Position numbers and translations under genes: made by a program | DNA from: Actinomycetota bacterium | GTDB lineage: Bacteria > Actinomycetota > Thermoleophilia > Solirubrobacterales > Solirubrobacteraceae | Direction of reading: 5' to 3' | NCBI GenBank assembly: GCA_009699615.1 | Contig: WLNV01000103.1 | Location: 1-5,889, forward strand | DNA: 5,889 bases | Part shown: piece by piece, positions 4,917-5,889 of the stretch | How the letters are laid out: each line of letters starts with the position of its first letter | Position numbering within the stretch: the stretch's first letter is position 1 | Notes under the pieces: model-generated | What the model was told of the DNA's origin: nothing | The model's input: only the letters and a program-made list of their open reading frames with translations | Databases searched by the model: none

Positions 4917-5889
4917 GCCTTGCTGCGCGAGGCGACCAGCGCCTCGTCGTAGAGCTCACGCGTTTCACGAGCGACGTCAACCCAATCAAAGCCGAGCACG
5001 TGCTCCGATGCCTCTGCGATCAAGCGCTCGCGAAGCTCGGCGTCGGTCAGCATCCGTTCAATCATCACGCCGAGATGGTCGGCGTCGCCGCCGTTGAAGC
5101 GGAGGCCAACGCGGTCGCCCCCGGGGACGACTTCGCGCAGCCCACCGGTGTCGGCGACGATGCAAGGGCAACCGCTCGCCATCGCTTCAAGCGCGACAAG
5201 GCCAAACGGTTCGTAGAGGCTTGGGATCACGCAGAGGTCGGCGATCCGGTAGAGCGAATGGAGTACGTCGTCGCCGATCCAACCCAGGAACGTTCCGTAC
5301 TCGCTCAGACCAAGCTCTTCAGCCTGCTTCTTCAGCTCCGCTTCGTGCGTGCCCGAGCCTGCGACGAGGAAGCGGACCTTGCCAACCCGCTCGATGATCG
5401 GTGGCAACGCCTCGAGCGCCAGTTGGAAGCCCTTCTCGTAGACGAGGCGGCCAACGAGGATCACTAGCTGCTCGTCGGGCGCAGCGAACTTGGCGCGCAA
5501 CGTTTCGAGGTCATCAACCGGCTGCAGATCGAGCGGGTCGATCCCGTTGGCAATCACGTCAACGCTCGCTTCATCAAGCTCGAAGATGTCGGCGACATGG
5601 CCGCGCATGTAGTAGGAGCAAGTGATCAGCCGGTCGGCGCGCGCCGCCATCGATCGCTCGACGCCGTGAATCCAGCTTTGCGGGTGCTTGTCGACCCAGC
5701 CTTGGTGGCGGCCGTACTCGGTCGCGTGAATCGTCACGACCAGCGGGCAGCGGAAGCGGTTGGCGAGGTGATCGCCAGCGACGAAGACGAGCCAGTCGTG
5801 GCCGTGGACGATGTCAAAGTCGTAGCGGTCTCCGAGCTCGACGCCGGCCGCGAGCATGTCGGCGTTCATGTGCTCAATCCAAGTGACGA
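4913..5889 (-). CDS. GT4 glycosyltransferase, glycogen/starch synthase-like (5' part outside window)
   Basis: Retaining GT-B glycosyltransferase of family GT4, expected to use a nucleotide sugar in the cytoplasm. The reading frame stays open to the right edge and 325 residues are visible. Counting from the first in-frame Met (5869-5867): VHGHDWLV (21-28) is the acceptor-side histidine region. THATEYGRHQG-type sequence (47-57, here starting IHATEYG) and NGIDP (108-112) follow. VGRLVYEKG (139-147) carries the Arg and Lys that bind donor phosphates, and EPFGLVALE (220-228) is the E-x7-E motif. That Met is not taken as the start because the preceding codons read on smoothly and the N-terminal glycine-rich loop of the fold is missing; roughly 80-100 residues lie outside. 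The sequence style resembles GT4 enzymes near alpha-glucan metabolism genes, but surface-glycan synthesis is equally possible given the acyltransferase next door. Confidence 0.92.
   Translation of the reverse strand, partial: VTWIEHMNADMLAAGVELGDRYDFDIVHGHDWLVFVAGDHLANRFRCPLVVTIHATEYGRHQGWVDKHPQSWIHGVERSMAARADRLITCSYYMRGHVADIFELDEASVDVIANGIDPLDLQPVDDLETLRAKFAAPDEQLVILVGRLVYEKGFQLALEALPPIIERVGKVRFLVAGSGTHEAELKKQAEELGLSEYGTFLGWIGDDVLHSLYRIADLCVIPSLYEPFGLVALEAMASGCPCIVADTGGLREVVPGGDRVGLRFNGGDADHLGVMIERMLTDAELRERLIAEASEHVLGFDWVDVARETRELYDEALVASRSKA
4928..4946 (+). terminator. Hairpin just downstream of the acyltransferase stop
   Basis: CGAGGCG (4928-4934) and CGCCTCG (4940-4946) form a perfect 7-bp, very G+C-rich stem with the loop ACCAG, starting 12 bases after the acyltransferase stop. 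It lies within the last codons of the opposing glycosyltransferase gene, so it must also encode protein. There is no U-tract, so this is a possible actinobacterial-style terminator, or chance in G+C-rich coding DNA. Confidence 0.35.

Noticed and set aside
5000..5467. 155-codon plus-strand open frame opposite the glycosyltransferase
   Set aside because: It is antisense to the GT4 gene, which shows its E-x7-E and donor-binding motifs; the shadow frame shows nothing recognisable.
5867..5869. ATG at 5869 as the true start of the glycosyltransferase
   Set aside because: The frame continues open to the window edge with family-like residues (VTWIEH before the Met), and the N-terminal Rossmann-domain segment would be missing, so the gene is treated as truncated by the window.
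1..5889. Mobile element, CRISPR array, tRNA/rRNA, riboswitch or defence system
   Set aside because: The window is almost fully occupied by six ordinary-looking genes; I saw no repeat array, transposase or integrase motif, tRNA-like cloverleaf, or gap large enough for a structured RNA.

Overview
The window is G+C-rich, densely packed bacterial DNA with six protein-coding genes, intergenic gaps of at most about 100 bases, and no mobile element, RNA gene or CRISPR. G+C-biased third codon positions, GTG and apparently leaderless starts, and the style of the glycosyltransferase and hexapeptide acyltransferase sequences suggest an actinobacterium. The best guess is a Thermoleophilia/Solirubrobacterales-type lineage; this rests on recalled family resemblance, not a search.

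Left part (1-3186): a divergent pair of acyl-CoA metabolism genes. A thiolase (acetyl-CoA C-acetyltransferase family), running off the left edge, is read leftward from 602. An acyl-CoA dehydrogenase (699-1844) is read rightward. The 96-base gap holds a good sigma70-type promoter for the thiolase, a plausible leaderless promoter for the dehydrogenase with an overlapping -35 zone, and a direct repeat of about 10 bases with a 20-base period around the thiolase -10 box. Nineteen bases after the dehydrogenase, with its own Shine-Dalgarno and a GTG start, comes a 440-residue multi-pass membrane protein (1864-3186). It resembles GT-C-type (PMT/ArnT-like) membrane glycosyltransferases but appears to lack part of their acidic first-loop motif.

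Middle (3187-4229): a MeaB/ArgK-type GTPase, the chaperone of adenosylcobalamin-dependent acyl-CoA mutases, is read leftward (4164-3205) and meets the membrane protein gene tail to tail. A perfect 8-bp hairpin lies across that junction with the membrane gene's stop codon in its loop. Thiolase, acyl-CoA dehydrogenase and MeaB fit one catabolic theme: oxidation of fatty or branched-chain acids to acetyl-CoA and propionyl-CoA, the latter passing through methylmalonyl-CoA mutase. No mutase or epimerase lies inside the window.

Right part (4230-5889): a left-handed beta-helix (hexapeptide) acyltransferase is read rightward (4230-4916). A GT4 glycosyltransferase of the glycogen/starch synthase-like type is read leftward and runs off the right edge. 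The two converge so tightly that their stop codons share the palindrome CTAG. This part concerns glycan synthesis or decoration.

Nothing here amounts to a clearly new system. The points of most interest are the regulatory layout of the divergent thiolase/dehydrogenase promoter, the unusual membrane protein coupled to the dehydrogenase, the atypical thiolase substrate loop, and the compact convergent gene ends.
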